DNA of 64,000 nt from positions 26,682-90,681 of the forward strand of contig CATKHK010000130.1 of assembly GCA_949751835.1 (NCBI GenBank), given 5' to 3'. The notes below the pieces were generated by a model, which was not told the origin of the DNA, did no database searches, and saw nothing but the letters and a program-made list of their open reading frames with translations. The DNA comes from Blepharisma japonicum. Taxonomy: Eukaryota; Ciliophora; Heterotrichea; Heterotrichida; Blepharismidae. Both the position numbers and the translations under genes were made by a program. Of the stretch, positions 55,267-64,000 are shown piece after piece (within the stretch, counting starts at the first letter, position 1; each line of letters starts with the position of its first letter).

Positions 55267-55377
55267 CAAATTAATAATCAGTTAAGGCTAAAATCAACAT
55301 GAAAATTAAACATTTCTCTATTAGATTTTAACTGCAGTTTTTCATTAAAATCTTTCATATTTGAATAAATTATAAAC

Positions 55378-56005
55378 ATGGAAACTTGTGCAGAAGGTAA
55401 AAATTTAAATAGATGATCGAGATTATTCTTTAAAATTATTGGTTGATTCCTGAAGTAAAAGAGAAAATGAATTGAAAGATGAAAGAGAAATAGAGCTGAA
55501 TGAGCTTAAAGAGAAAATATCAAAACTTAAACATAGCTTAGATGAAGCGAAAATAAGGTTTTCTATGATTGATGAAGAAAATAGAAGTTTAGAAAATGAA
55601 ATTCAAGAGCTTGAAACGAAAAACCAAAAGCTTGCTTCATTTAAAGCAAATCTCTTAAACACGATACGTGAAAGTGATTCAGAGACACCTAATATCATGA
55701 TAAGCCCACGAACACTTGCAACTTCCCCAGTTATGTCGTCATTAACTAAAATCCCTACCACACAACTATTTCCACCTTCAAAACTAGGTGCTTCTGAAGC
55801 AAAATACTCAGATGGCAAAAAGTTTTTTTCCGATGCAAGAGCAAGACTTTCTTATGAAGTTTTTACGAGATTTTTGTCATGTGTAAAAATGCTAAATGAT
55901 AAGATAGTTACGAAAGAAAATGCACTAGCTGAAGTCAGAGAAATTTTTGGAGATGAAAATGCTGATTTATATAGAGAGTTTAGCTTCTTGATATCTAAAA
56001 AATAA
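55378..56005 (+). CDS. Unrecognised coiled-coil protein (203 aa)
   Basis: Exon 1 (55378-55396) codes METCAE; a 16-nt intron follows; exon 2 gives DDRDYSLKLLVDSWSKRENEL, where W is TGA at 55451. Residues 30-80 are a clear coiled coil (ELNELKEKISKLKHSLDEAK, DEENRSLENEIQELETKNQK). Then a Ser/Thr/Pro linker and a compact helical C-terminal part (FFSDARARLSYEVFTRFLSC, ALAEVREIFGDENADLYREF). Not recognised. Confidence 0.75.
55397..55412 (+). other. 16-nt intron in the coiled-coil gene at 55.4 kb
   Basis: GTAAAAATTTAAATAG, phase 1. Without it the frame meets TAA at 55406; with it an upstream ATG joins the long frame. Confidence 0.85.
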
Positions 56006-56154
56006 TTAATTACCTTGGAATATAAAGAGATGCTTATTAAATTGGGCTATCTTAAATTTCAGATATATAAAAATCCAATTTTTCATATTCTATCAATAGC
56101 AATACTAAAAAATTAATGGATTTTTAATAGATCCATTATTATAAATATAATACT

Positions 56155-56913
56155 ATGATATTCAGATTGTATCGAGGAATTTCTACAAAGAAGGTTGCTG
56201 TTGTCTTATCAGGATGTGGAGTTTACGATGGATCGTAAAGCTTATATAGTGAAATTACAGAATCGGTCGCAGTTCTTGCAAATTTATCTAAGAACGGTGC
56301 TGATTACCAATGTTTTGCTCCCGATAAGCCACAATTTCACATTGTCAATCACCTGAACGGAGAAGAGGTACAAAACCAGCAAAGAAACGTTTTACAAGAA
56401 AGTGCAAGAATTGCTAGAGGAAACGTTCTTGCTTTATCTTCCTTAATACCAGCTAATTTTGATGCCCTCATCCTTCCTGGTGGATTTGGTGCAGCTAAAA
56501 ACCTGAGCACTTTTGCTACTCAGGGTGCTAATATGACTGTAGACCCCGATTTGACTCAAGCTATCCTCGGCTTTTTCCAGCTCAATAAGCCTATGGGTTT
56601 TGCATGCATTTCTCCAATAATATGTGCAAAAATTCTTGGCACTAAAAATAAAAAGCCTGGAATTGAGCTAACTTTAGGCAAAAGAAGAAAGGACGAAGCA
56701 TGGCCTTTTTCTGGAAGCATAGAAGTTGCTGATAGTTTTGGAAATAAATTGGTTGACAAAGATGTTGATGAGATCATGGTCGATACAACTGCTTTAATTG
56801 TGAGTACTCCAGCATATATGAAATCTACTGCAAAGCCACATGAAGTTTATGAAGGAATTGGAAAGCTAGTCAAAAAAGTTTTAGACCTTACAGCCAAACC
56901 TACAGATGATTAA
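56155..56913 (+). CDS. ES1/ElbB family glutamine-amidotransferase-like protein (247 aa)
   Basis: Exons 56155-56234 and 56250-56913. The N-terminus MIFRLYRGISTKK looks like a mitochondrial targeting peptide. Family blocks: VAVVLSGCGVYDGSEITE (restored by splicing), LSKNGADYQCFAPDKPQFHIVNHL, RNVLQESARIARG, NFDALILPGGFGAAKNLSTFA, and KPMGFACISPIICAKIL with the nucleophile-elbow Cys. This matches mitochondrial ES1 (GATD3, C21orf33) and bacterial ElbB, DJ-1/PfpI superfamily members thought to act as glyoxalase/deglycase-like enzymes. ES1 is usually mitochondrial, in agreement with the leader. Activity here is inferred. Confidence 0.92.
56235..56249 (+). other. 15-nt intron in the ES1-like gene
   Basis: GTAAAGCTTATATAG, phase 2. 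Removal deletes an in-frame TAA and restores GVYDGSEI, the conserved start of the family domain. Confidence 0.95.
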
Positions 56914-57030
56914 CTTTAATAAACTTTTATGATTAATCAATATTTAGTTCAATAATTTTTTACTCAAAATATTTTTAGGATTTAAATTAACCTATTTTGT
57001 TCGCGAATTAAATAATGATAACTATAGAAA

Positions 57031-57966
57031 ATGGGTCCTAATATATCCTGCTTAGCTCCAAAACCTCAAATAAACGCTGAAGTTGAGCTTGATAAAAAGC
57101 AAGCAGTAAAGAAAAACAATCGCACAAAGTCCACTTTACAAAGTGTAATAAAAATCCAATCCGCCTGAAGAGGCTATAAAATTCGATCTCAATACAGCCC
57201 AATCTTTTTCCCCAAGTGAGAAACACCCCAATGCAAACTTGCAGAGAAAAGGATGCCACCTTACAAATATCCTGAATCCTCCATATCTGGAGATTACAAC
57301 AAAAAGCCTATAAAATTGGAAACTGGAGAAGTCTACCTCGGAGAATGATTTAATAATAAACGTCACGGCAAAGGTATGCAAATCTGTCCAAATGGCTCGA
57401 AATATGTCGGGTATTGGTATAATGGCAGCGAGCACCTACATGGAAGATATATTCATCCGAATGGAGATTTGTATGAAGGAGAATGAAATGAAGGAAAAGT
57501 GCATGGAAAAGGAAAATTCATTCATTATGATGGGGCACAGTATATGGGAGAATGAGTAAATGAAAAACAGCAAGGTAAAGGCAAAGAAATTTGAATTGAT
57601 GGCGCAACTTATGAGGGACAATATTTTGAAGGAAGAAAACATGGATATGGAGAATTCCATTGAGTTGATGGGTCGTGGTATAAAGGTCACTTTGTGGACA
57701 ATAATATTGAAGGGAAAGGAATCTATTGCTGGACAGATGGAAGAATGTATAATGGAGCGTGGGTGAATAATAAAATGCATGGACCTGGAACTTTTGATTG
57801 GCCGGATGGGAAAAGGTTCACAGGGTATTATTTTCAAGACAAAAAGCATGGGGAAGGAATTCTCACACTGGCTGATGGAAGAAAATTCATAGGAAATTGG
57901 GTGCACGGAAAACAGCAAGGTCAAGGCAAATTTATTTTACCTACTAAAGATGAAACGATTAATTAG
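57031..57966 (+). CDS. MORN-repeat protein with IQ motif (311 aa)
   Basis: One frame with many TGA Trp codons (57157, 57217, 57346, 57484, 57553, 57595 and more). MGPNISC at the start has Gly2 and Ser6, so N-myristoylation is likely, and Cys7 may be palmitoylated. An IQ motif (VIKIQSAWRGYKIR, residues about 39-52) should bind calmodulin or centrin. From residue about 100 to the end there are about eight MORN repeats (GEVYLGEWFNNKRHGKGM; GDLYEGEWNEGKVHGKGKF; GAQYMGEWVNEKQQGKG and so on). The combination is known for membrane- and cytoskeleton-linked proteins of protists. The stop is 6 bp from the convergent PH gene. Confidence 0.92.
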
Positions 57967-57972
57967 ATTTAA

Positions 57973-58878
57973 TTATGATCCTTTTACACTTACTTTCATA
58001 ATTTTTGTGAAAGCATAAAGCCACTTTTTCCACTCATATTCTTCATCTATCGCAAATAGAAGTCTTTCTTCGCACAAATACATTTGATTTTCTCTATTTG
58101 TCCATGCATTTTTCGTTTCTCTTACAGACTGTCCAGCCTTCTTAAAATTCTTAGGAACTACAGGAATTAAAATAGTCTTAACGAGGGATGATGATTGCTT
58201 TGGTGAAACTGGAGTGAGATGCCTAGGTTTCTGCATTAGATGAGTTTTATTCATTGAATTTGATGCATCCATAGCAGTTTGTTCAAATAAATTATTTGTG
58301 CGGGCTGTTAAAAGATTTGACGAATTAAGATAATTGAAATCACTTGTATGAATTTCGAAATAAAACTTCTGATCTCTAAAAGCTGATATGTGAGAAATAG
58401 AACTTGCAGGAATTTCTAGCAATGGACGCTCTTCAAATAAAGAGGAATATTGTGATTTATGATAGGAAAATGATAAAGAGGTTAGAGTGCACCATCGAGA
58501 AATGTAGAGCTCTTTAGAGAAGGGCTTAACTCGAAAAATTTCGCCTTGCATTTCTTTGAGATTTGGGTCAAATTCAAAATTTTCAGGATTTGCGTTGTTG
58601 CTATGATTGCTTCGAGCAGAAACTTTGCTTCTTTGAGTGCTTAATGGGCTTGTATGAAGGAAATACTCGTTATTGATTGGAGTAATTGCTAAATTTTGAA
58701 CTGGAACATGATTTGCGCATACATTTTCATCAGCAACCGAGTCTATTTCCATATCAAAATTCATCTCAAAAATTTCATCATGCATTTGCATCTCATTTTT
58801 AGGTTCAAATTGAATATTGTTTCTTAGAGTCTCTTCATAATTTTCATTGGCACATTCATTGCAAGCTCGATTTCCCAT
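57973..58878 (-). CDS. PH-domain-like protein with acylated N-terminus (301 aa)
   Basis: Starts MGNRACNECANENYEE: Gly2 with Cys6 and Cys9, a myristoylation/palmitoylation pattern. Residues about 110-295 read like a split PH domain: GEIFRVKPFSKELYISRWCTLTS, LSFSYHKSQYSSLFEERPLLEI, SHISAFRDQKFYFEIHT, and finally LLFAIDEEYEWKKWLYAFTKIM, whose Trp matches the C-terminal helix of PH domains. A Ser/Thr-rich insert (about residues 190-265) lies between strands. Probably a peripheral membrane protein; ligand unknown. No intron. Confidence 0.78.
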   Translation of the reverse strand: MGNRACNECANENYEETLRNNIQFEPKNEMQMHDEIFEMNFDMEIDSVADENVCANHVPVQNLAITPINNEYFLHTSPLSTQRSKVSARSNHSNNANPENFEFDPNLKEMQGEIFRVKPFSKELYISRWCTLTSLSFSYHKSQYSSLFEERPLLEIPASSISHISAFRDQKFYFEIHTSDFNYLNSSNLLTARTNNLFEQTAMDASNSMNKTHLMQKPRHLTPVSPKQSSSLVKTILIPVVPKNFKKAGQSVRETKNAWTNRENQMYLCEERLLFAIDEEYEWKKWLYAFTKIMKVSVKGS

Positions 58879-58941
58879 AGCTCACTAAAATATTCAAATT
58901 AAAATGATTAATAGTCAGAATAAAGAGAGATAGATCAATGG

Positions 58942-59229
58942 TTATCGTCTCATATGAGACCAATTACTTCCCATAAACTTCAAATATAAACTTCATAAAA
59001 CTCATAAAAATCATAAAACTTCACAAAGCTCCAATGCATCGCCTACTTGCTCCTCAAATGTAGGCCATATAGAATTTTGCATGAATCCCTCAGAATTCAT
59101 CTCGCTCACCTTCAGCCTCTTCACTTCTTCTTCCTACAGCGATTCTTCAGGATACTCCAGCACCGCCAGGTGCTCTCCAAGCTCATCCACAACTGTTCAA
59201 GGCACTTCTAACTTTGGCGCGAACGCCAT
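58942..59229 (-). pseudogene. Small gene interrupted by one TAG
   Basis: An ATG at 59229 opens MAFAPKLEVPWTVVDELGEH then LAVLEYPEESL, followed by TAG (59134-59136), then in the same frame EEEVKRLKVSEMNSEGFMQN and SIWPTFEEQVGDALELCEVL until TAA 58942. The base composition is the least AT-rich of the area, so it was or is coding. No 15/16-nt GT..AG intron covers the TAG. A single CAG-to-TAG change would explain it. The tail beyond CEVL reads as repeated L-W-V-L and may not be coding. Confidence 0.55.
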
Positions 59230-59400
59230 TATGTGAGTGAAATAATAATTAATAGACAGAATAATTACTAATTTTATCTTAATTTTAATTGATTTATAAT
59301 TTCTCCGATTAGTGATGGAACTATTTTAGTAATAAAAATTTTCGTTCTTTAATGCAATCGTAATATCAGTGTAATATGCATTTCTTTAAAAAAAAATTGA

Positions 59401-59586
59401 AATGGGCCAACGAGATAAAATCCAAGAAGTCGCTCCAAAGGCAGGCTTGGTCTTGTCTGAAAGAGGCATGCTTATTGGTGTAATATGTAAACCAAAAAAA
59501 TGTCTATAAAATCGATGACTCTTGAGCAAATTTAAGAGATGGGAAAGAAATCATCGAGCAATACAGCAGCATAGAAAAATAAAAAT
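59401..59586 (+). pseudogene. Relic copy of BBIP1
   Basis: Very close to the intact BBIP1 at 60243: it reads MGQRDKIQEVAPKAGLVLSE, then RGMLIGVICKPKK, after which a deletion shifts the frame and stops follow. Further downstream TCGATGACTCTTGAGCAAAT and ATCGAGCAATACAGCAGCAT still match. High base identity but broken frame, so a recent pseudogene. Confidence 0.9.
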
Positions 59587-59649
59587 AGTCAAATATGAGT
59601 TTCTTTTTCTTTAATAATTATATATATGATATTTATAAAATAAATTTCT

Positions 59650-59990
59650 TTTTGCATTATAAGGAATGGTTTAGATTCGAAAAAGAGAGTCGTTTCCTTT
59701 CTGTTTAAAAAGTATTTTACTTCGATTTTAGTTCTTTTTAAGGTGAAGAGCTCTTAATCCAGAAATTTTCAAGGATTGCTTTAGATGCATCCATTCAGCT
59801 ACTTTTTTCATCCAGAGTTTGAGTTATTGATTTCGTATTCTTTATTAACTCTATAATGTTTCATGATTTGCCTGTTTGGGTTTTTTCAAATGTTCCAGAT
59901 GAGAAAAAAGGATTATCTTTTGATGTATTCTATAAGAGATTTTGTCCTCATTTTTTTACTCCATATATTTGATAGGAATTAATCCGTTGT
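59650..59990 (-). pseudogene. Relic copy of the 61371-62204 gene
   Basis: The sequence matches about 61600-61900 in the same orientation: TCCAGAGTTTGAGTT, GATTTCGTATTCTTTA, AGAGCTCT followed by AATCCAG, and GATTATCTTTTGAT against GAATTATCTTTTGAT. Indels and stops break the frame and both ends are missing. Confidence 0.85.
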
Positions 59991-60242
59991 CCTTAATCCA
60001 ACAATTTTATAAAGTCACAAACAACACTCTACTACCTGATCAAAATATAAATACATTTTGAAGAGCACAAAGATTGGGTTTGAGCTTGTGATGACTTTAC
60101 ACTTAGACAGTGGAATGCAAGAAAAATTTTTAACTTTCAACTTTTATCAAGGAGTTTAAATCAAGTTTCAGGCTTCTTTTCTGCAGTCACATCATCACTT
60201 TTAAATTGTATTTCTTTTAAAAATTTTTTAATTAACCTATAA

Positions 60243-60431
60243 ATGGACCAACAAGATAAAATCCAAGAAGTCGCTCCAAAAGCAGGCTTGGTCTTCTCTG
60301 AAAGAGGTATGCTTACTGGTGTTATGTGTAAACCAAAAATAATGCCTATAAAATCGATGACTCTTGAGCAAATTGAAGAGATGGAAAAGAAAATCATTGA
60401 GCAATACAACAGCATGAGAAAAAATAAATAA
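60243..60431 (+). CDS. BBIP1: BBIP1 (BBIP10), BBSome subunit (62 aa)
   Basis: Very short but recognisable: EVAPKAGLVFSERGM, then GVMCKPKIMPIKSMTLEQIEEMEK. The [21 protein letters not shown] core of human BBIP1 aligns with it directly. BBIP1 is the smallest BBSome subunit, needed for ciliary membrane-protein traffic. Starts MDQQDKIQ at ATG 60243 and ends at TAA. A broken duplicate lies 840 bp upstream. Confidence 0.9.
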   Translation: MDQQDKIQEVAPKAGLVFSERGMLTGVMCKPKIMPIKSMTLEQIEEMEKKIIEQYNSMRKNK

Positions 60432-60630
60432 TAAACAGATATAAGTTTCCTATTCTTTAATAATTATATGCCAAGCATTACTATTGATGGACACTTAGGC
60501 AGCCTCCAATGTGAAAGTTTTATTTTTAATTGGCAAAAATTTACTCAGCAGTAATATGCTACTTGTCTATTAAATTTTGAGATTTATAAAATTTTTAAAT
60601 TCCAGAGACTGGGTTTTAATAAGATATAAA

Positions 60631-61236
60631 ATGCAAACTGGCCAAACTCAAATTAAAGTCGTTCTGCTTGGTAACTCAGGTGTTGGAAAGTCCAGCCTTG
60701 TCTTACGATTTGTTGCTGATAATTTTAAAGATGATGGGGATTCAACAGTCGGTGCTTCATACATGGGTAAAAATTTGCAGTTCAATGACAAGACTATTAA
60801 ATTCAACATTTGGGATACAGCAGGGCAAGATAGATATCACAGCTTAGCAAAAATGTACTATAGGGACGCACAAGCTGCAATCATGACATATGATATTACT
60901 AAGCCTGAAAGCTTTGAAGGGCTTAAAAGGTGGCATCAAGAATTGCAAGAGTCTGGGCCAAAAGATATCGTTATTATTATTGCTGGGAATAAAGAAGATT
61001 TAGTAGGAACAGAAGCAGTTCCTCCAGAAGAAGCTAAAGAATTCGCAAACTCTATCGGAGCAATATATAGAAAGACTTCAGCAAAAACAAATTATGGTGT
61101 CGAACAAATGTTCAGAGATATAGCTGCAAAAGTATTTCCAGATGTAAATGCTCAAAGTGCACCAAAACGAAATACTGTGGTCCTTGATCAGTCCGTGAAT
61201 CCTACCAAAAAAGATAACGGAGGTAAATGCTGTTAA
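60631..61236 (+). CDS. Rab5-like small GTPase (201 aa)
   Basis: All G-box motifs are present: GNSGVGKS (P-loop), ST at switch I (GDSTVGASYM), WDTAGQDRYHSLAKMYYRDAQAAI (switch II, Rab5/21/22 type), GNKEDL, and TSAKTN. It ends GGKCC, the double geranylgeranylation site. The pattern is nearest the Rab5 subgroup, which governs early endosome and phagosome fusion. The ATG at 60631 (MQTGQTQIKVVLLG) is preferred, since upstream codons in frame have no ATG. It lies between BBIP1 and the 61371 gene, whose broken copies at 59.4-60.0 kb have no Rab between them. Confidence 0.93.
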   Translation: MQTGQTQIKVVLLGNSGVGKSSLVLRFVADNFKDDGDSTVGASYMGKNLQFNDKTIKFNIWDTAGQDRYHSLAKMYYRDAQAAIMTYDITKPESFEGLKRWHQELQESGPKDIVIIIAGNKEDLVGTEAVPPEEAKEFANSIGAIYRKTSAKTNYGVEQMFRDIAAKVFPDVNAQSAPKRNTVVLDQSVNPTKKDNGGKCC

Positions 61237-61370
61237 AATAGTTAAAATATCAAACAGTTTATCAAAATTTCATGCATATTTTCCTAAAATGGTATTTCTT
61301 TATAAAAATATCTTATAGGGATGCAAGTAGATTTTATTTGATTCTTTTGATTATAATCTTTCTTCTGAAG

Positions 61371-62204
61371 TTATACAAGATTGATAGGAGATTGGTCTGA
61401 TTCAAGCTTCATTGTGGAAATTCTAGAAAAAGTGTTCCTTAATTTATTATTTGGAAATTCCATACTTAAAGAGCTTCCTGGAGTTTGTAAATCAGGTCTA
61501 ATGGGGGATTCGTCACTTGCATCTGAAATAACTTCGCTTTCCTCTGCTACAATGCAGTCTTGTTGCGAAATTAACGGTATTCGAAGACTGTTTCTCGACT
61601 GATAATTAAGATTTGGAAAAGAGAGTAGTTTTCTTTCTGGTGAAAAAAGTTTTTTTACTTCGATTTTCGTTTCTTTTTCAGGCGAAGAGCTCTCAATCCA
61701 GCTGTTTTCTAGGATTGCTTGAGATACATCCATTCTGCTACTGTTTTTTTCATCCAGAGTTTGAGTTGTTGATTTCGTATTCTTTATCAACTCAATAAGG
61801 TTTCGTGATTTGCTTGATTGAGTTTTTGTAGATGTTTCAGACGAAGAAAAAGAATTATCTTTTGATACATTCTGTAAGAGATTTCTGTCCCCATTTTGCT
61901 TAGATGAGTTTCAGGCTTGCCTTTTTAAATCGGCTTGCCCAGATCTCAATTGATTTTGAGGAAACAATTGCTTTATATTCAGAAGAGGAACAAATTTTGG
62001 GCGTAAGTTTACTTTACTAGAAGCTTCTTTTCAGCTTAACTTATCTGAAACATTGGACGAAAATCTCCTGCGACTTGGCAGATTTAAATCTTCTGGTTTC
62101 ACTAATGTTGAAACATCTATTTTTTTTATATCTTCATAGTCAGGCTCAAATCCTGTCGAAATCGGAACCACTTGCTTTTGTTTACTCATTGCGCATGATC
62201 CCAT
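61371..62204 (-). CDS. Unrecognised acylation-motif protein (277 aa)
   Basis: Start MGSCAMSKQKQVVPISTGFE: Gly2, Cys4 and Ser7 suggest N-myristoylation plus palmitoylation. TGA Trp codons occur near 62030 and 61914. The rest is Ser-, Lys- and Asn-rich and probably disordered, with two conserved-looking segments: YEDIKKIDVSTLVKPEDLNL (residues 23-42) and SWIESSSPEKETKIEVKKLF (about 168-187). No domain recognised. A partial relic is at 59.65-59.99 kb. Confidence 0.7.
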
Positions 62205-62679
62205 TTTCGATTAATTTAAAAATTATTTTTAATTCTTCATGGATTACCTATAACTTACATTTATATCCATTTTAATCTGTTATCTTATGCTTTATTATAT
62301 TATGCCATTTAAATACAATAAATCATTATTGAAAATTTCAGCGAATAGAAAACTGCAGTTCTCCTACAGCTTATAGCACATTTAAATAAAAAATTCAAAT
62401 TGTAGATTTAATGGCTTTTTTTTATGTTTTAAAAATTTTAACGCCAAAAAATTATCTATGTTGAATAATTAAAAGTAAGTCTGGATTCTTTTAATTTTGT
62501 TAATAAAAATTGATAATATGAGATTTCTTATTATTCTAAAAGAAATTAATGAATAATATGAGTTTCTTTGTGAAAGATTTATAGGTTCAAATATTTACTA
62601 TAAACCTATTTTATTTACATAGTGATCATGGGTCTTATTACTTAAATTTAATAAGAATTATTGGATTTTTATTGCCTAT
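62205..62679. other. AT-rich intergenic region
   Basis: About 475 bp, extremely A/T-rich. Nothing recognisable. Confidence 0.6.
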
Positions 62680-64000
62680 AATTCATTGCCTTCTTCTTTT
62701 TCTGCATCTAAATCATTTTCCAGTTCTACAGTAGCAATTAATTCAGATATTCTAGGCTGCTCAGTAATACTTCAGGATCTGCATCAACAGGTGAAATCTG
62801 GTTAATTCTTTAATATACAGATTCTTCAGCTGAATATCTAGTTTTGTAAACCTTTACATATATCTAATTAATCCTTTTTCTCTTCTGCAACTATAAATCT
62901 TGATTAATTAATTGATTTTAATCTATTGCAGTAGTCTCTTCCTTCCTTATTTTTCATGTATTTTTTGCATATACTTCTCCCCATTCAGGAGATTAGATAC
63001 AGCAAGAGTAATTCTTCTCGCTTTAAGATATTTGCACTCAAATGGATCTAGCTTTCGTCTAATATTAGCTCTTCAAGCTAGAGCAGCTGTCTATTCTAGA
63101 AGCATAATTACTTGTAGATCTTTTAATTTACATTAAAACTCATTTTATTTCTAAAACATTGGTTGCAGTTGTTCATGGAATTTGTATTGTTAGTAAATGT
63201 CGTTTTCCTGGAAAGCTTTTTAGCTTCAATCGTTCTTAAACTCCTGTCCTTTTTTTCAATAATAATTTGTTGAAACTTAATTTAGGAGGTTAATCAAATC
63301 AAAGAATATTTTCAGTTACTCAATGTGCGTTTTTATTAACTCTTCATCATATTTTAAATTCATTTGATGCTACTACATCTTCTTTTTCTGTCATTTCTAA
63401 TAGCCCTTCAGCGGGGTAATAATTTTTTCTCTGTTATACATTTACATCAAAATCTAATTTATTTTGGCCTGCTGCTTCTCATAAGATAGTTCTTGAAATT
63501 TTGATTTTATAGGCTTGTTCTTCTTCAAAGCCGATTCTCAAAAATTCTAATAGTTTATGTCTTTAAAATCGCCTAATAAATGAGCAGTTTGGGATGAGTT
63601 TTATAATGAATCCTTGAAGCATCTTAATTTTGCATTTTAAAGGAATTTTTCATAATTAATTAAATTTCTTAAGATGATACAAGTGAAATTGAATGATATG
63701 AAACTCTGAGCCATGCTTGTAATTATTTTATAAGAATCAGCTTACATTTTAATTACCGAAATAGACTCTAAGTTTCGTAGAGTTTGTCATGCTGTTTTTT
63801 CTGGGGATACAAAAAATTCCCTTGAAGGTAACAAAATTTCTTAAACAATTGCTATTTCTCAGATTAGAGAGTGAGCTCTTCTTGTTCCATTTTAATCAGT
63901 GATATAGAATAAATATGGTTTTATTGGAAGCATTGATAATATTAATAATACTTTTGTTTTCAATTCCTGCTTTAAAATTCATATGGCAAATCATAATAAA
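62680..64000 (-). pseudogene. Extended decayed gene
   Basis: The minus strand shows protein-like stretches in shifting frames broken by TAA/TAG: GFEEEQAYKIKISRTILWEA near 63490, NYYPAEGLLEMTEKEDVVAS near 63400, ERLKLKSFPGKRHLLTIQIP near 63200, KTRYSAEESVY near 62840 and ISELIATVELENDLDAEKEE near 62720. TGA is used as Trp. The end ENDLDAEKEEGNEL then TAA may be the old C-terminus. I do not recognise the family. It runs to the window edge and may continue beyond. Confidence 0.6.

Noticed and set aside
59121-59140. Mini-intron over the TAG at 59134
   Set aside because: The nearest GT..AG stretch is 14 nt and would shift the frame; no 15- or 16-nt option covers the stop.

Overview
The window looks like nuclear DNA of a heterotrich ciliate, most like Blepharisma, and probably macronuclear. 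Three signals agree. (1) Nearly every gene runs through in-frame TGA codons at positions where its protein family has tryptophan (for example the second W of the FYxDWWN motif of a sterol O-acyltransferase at 48.2 kb), while genes end only at TAA or TAG. So UGA is Trp here. (2) Genes are broken only by 15- or 16-nt introns of the form GTA...AG. (3) Intergenic DNA is very AT-rich, genes lie close together on both strands (stops 6-30 bp apart in places), and the gene set is that of a ciliated eukaryote. Intact reading frames without large insertions argue for the macronuclear form.

Layout. 0-3.4 kb: the C-terminus of a dynein heavy chain, an unrecognised basic protein, a small membrane-anchored protein and a SAM-domain protein. 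4.4-13.7 kb: two tandem paralogues of a very large multi-pass membrane protein with a PAS-like domain, resembling the TmcB-like family of ciliates, sharing three intron positions. 13.9-17.6 kb: an aspartate-aminotransferase homologue that has lost its catalytic residues, a decayed membrane-protein gene, a 155-bp tandem repeat and a small gene. 18.2-25 kb: a four-TM protein, CFAP36, a serine carboxypeptidase, a PB1/trypsin-like/kelch fusion and a repeat-motif protein. 25.7-34.7 kb: a CDPK7-like kinase, CEP76, ribosomal protein uS8, an unrecognised coiled-coil protein, EMG1/NEP1 and proteasomal ATPase Rpt5. 35-43 kb: a SHIPPO-repeat protein and a locus of unrecognised coiled-coil genes that has duplicated in tandem; in the second copy the plus-strand gene survives and the minus-strand gene is a relic. 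43.2-50.7 kb: an FCP1/SCP-type phosphatase, a coiled-coil gene, a RING protein, a sterol O-acyltransferase, a DHHC-family protein without the DHHC cysteine and a divergent homeodomain protein. 52-58.9 kb: a polo-like kinase, a small four-TM protein, a coiled-coil protein, an ES1/ElbB-type protein, a MORN/IQ protein and a PH-domain protein. 58.9-64 kb: relics, then BBIP1, a Rab5-like GTPase and an acylation-motif protein, then an extended pseudogene.

There are no operons. The common theme is cilia and basal bodies (dynein, CFAP36, CEP76, SHIPPO, BBIP1, probably the MORN/IQ protein and PLK) together with membrane signalling: four proteins begin with N-myristoylation-type MG termini. The window also carries many relics: clear ones near 15.4-16.6, 40.2-40.6, 59.4-60.0 and 62.7-64.0 kb, and weaker candidates near 46.6, 54.1 and 59.0 kb. 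No tRNA, rRNA, CRISPR array, transposon or telomere was seen.
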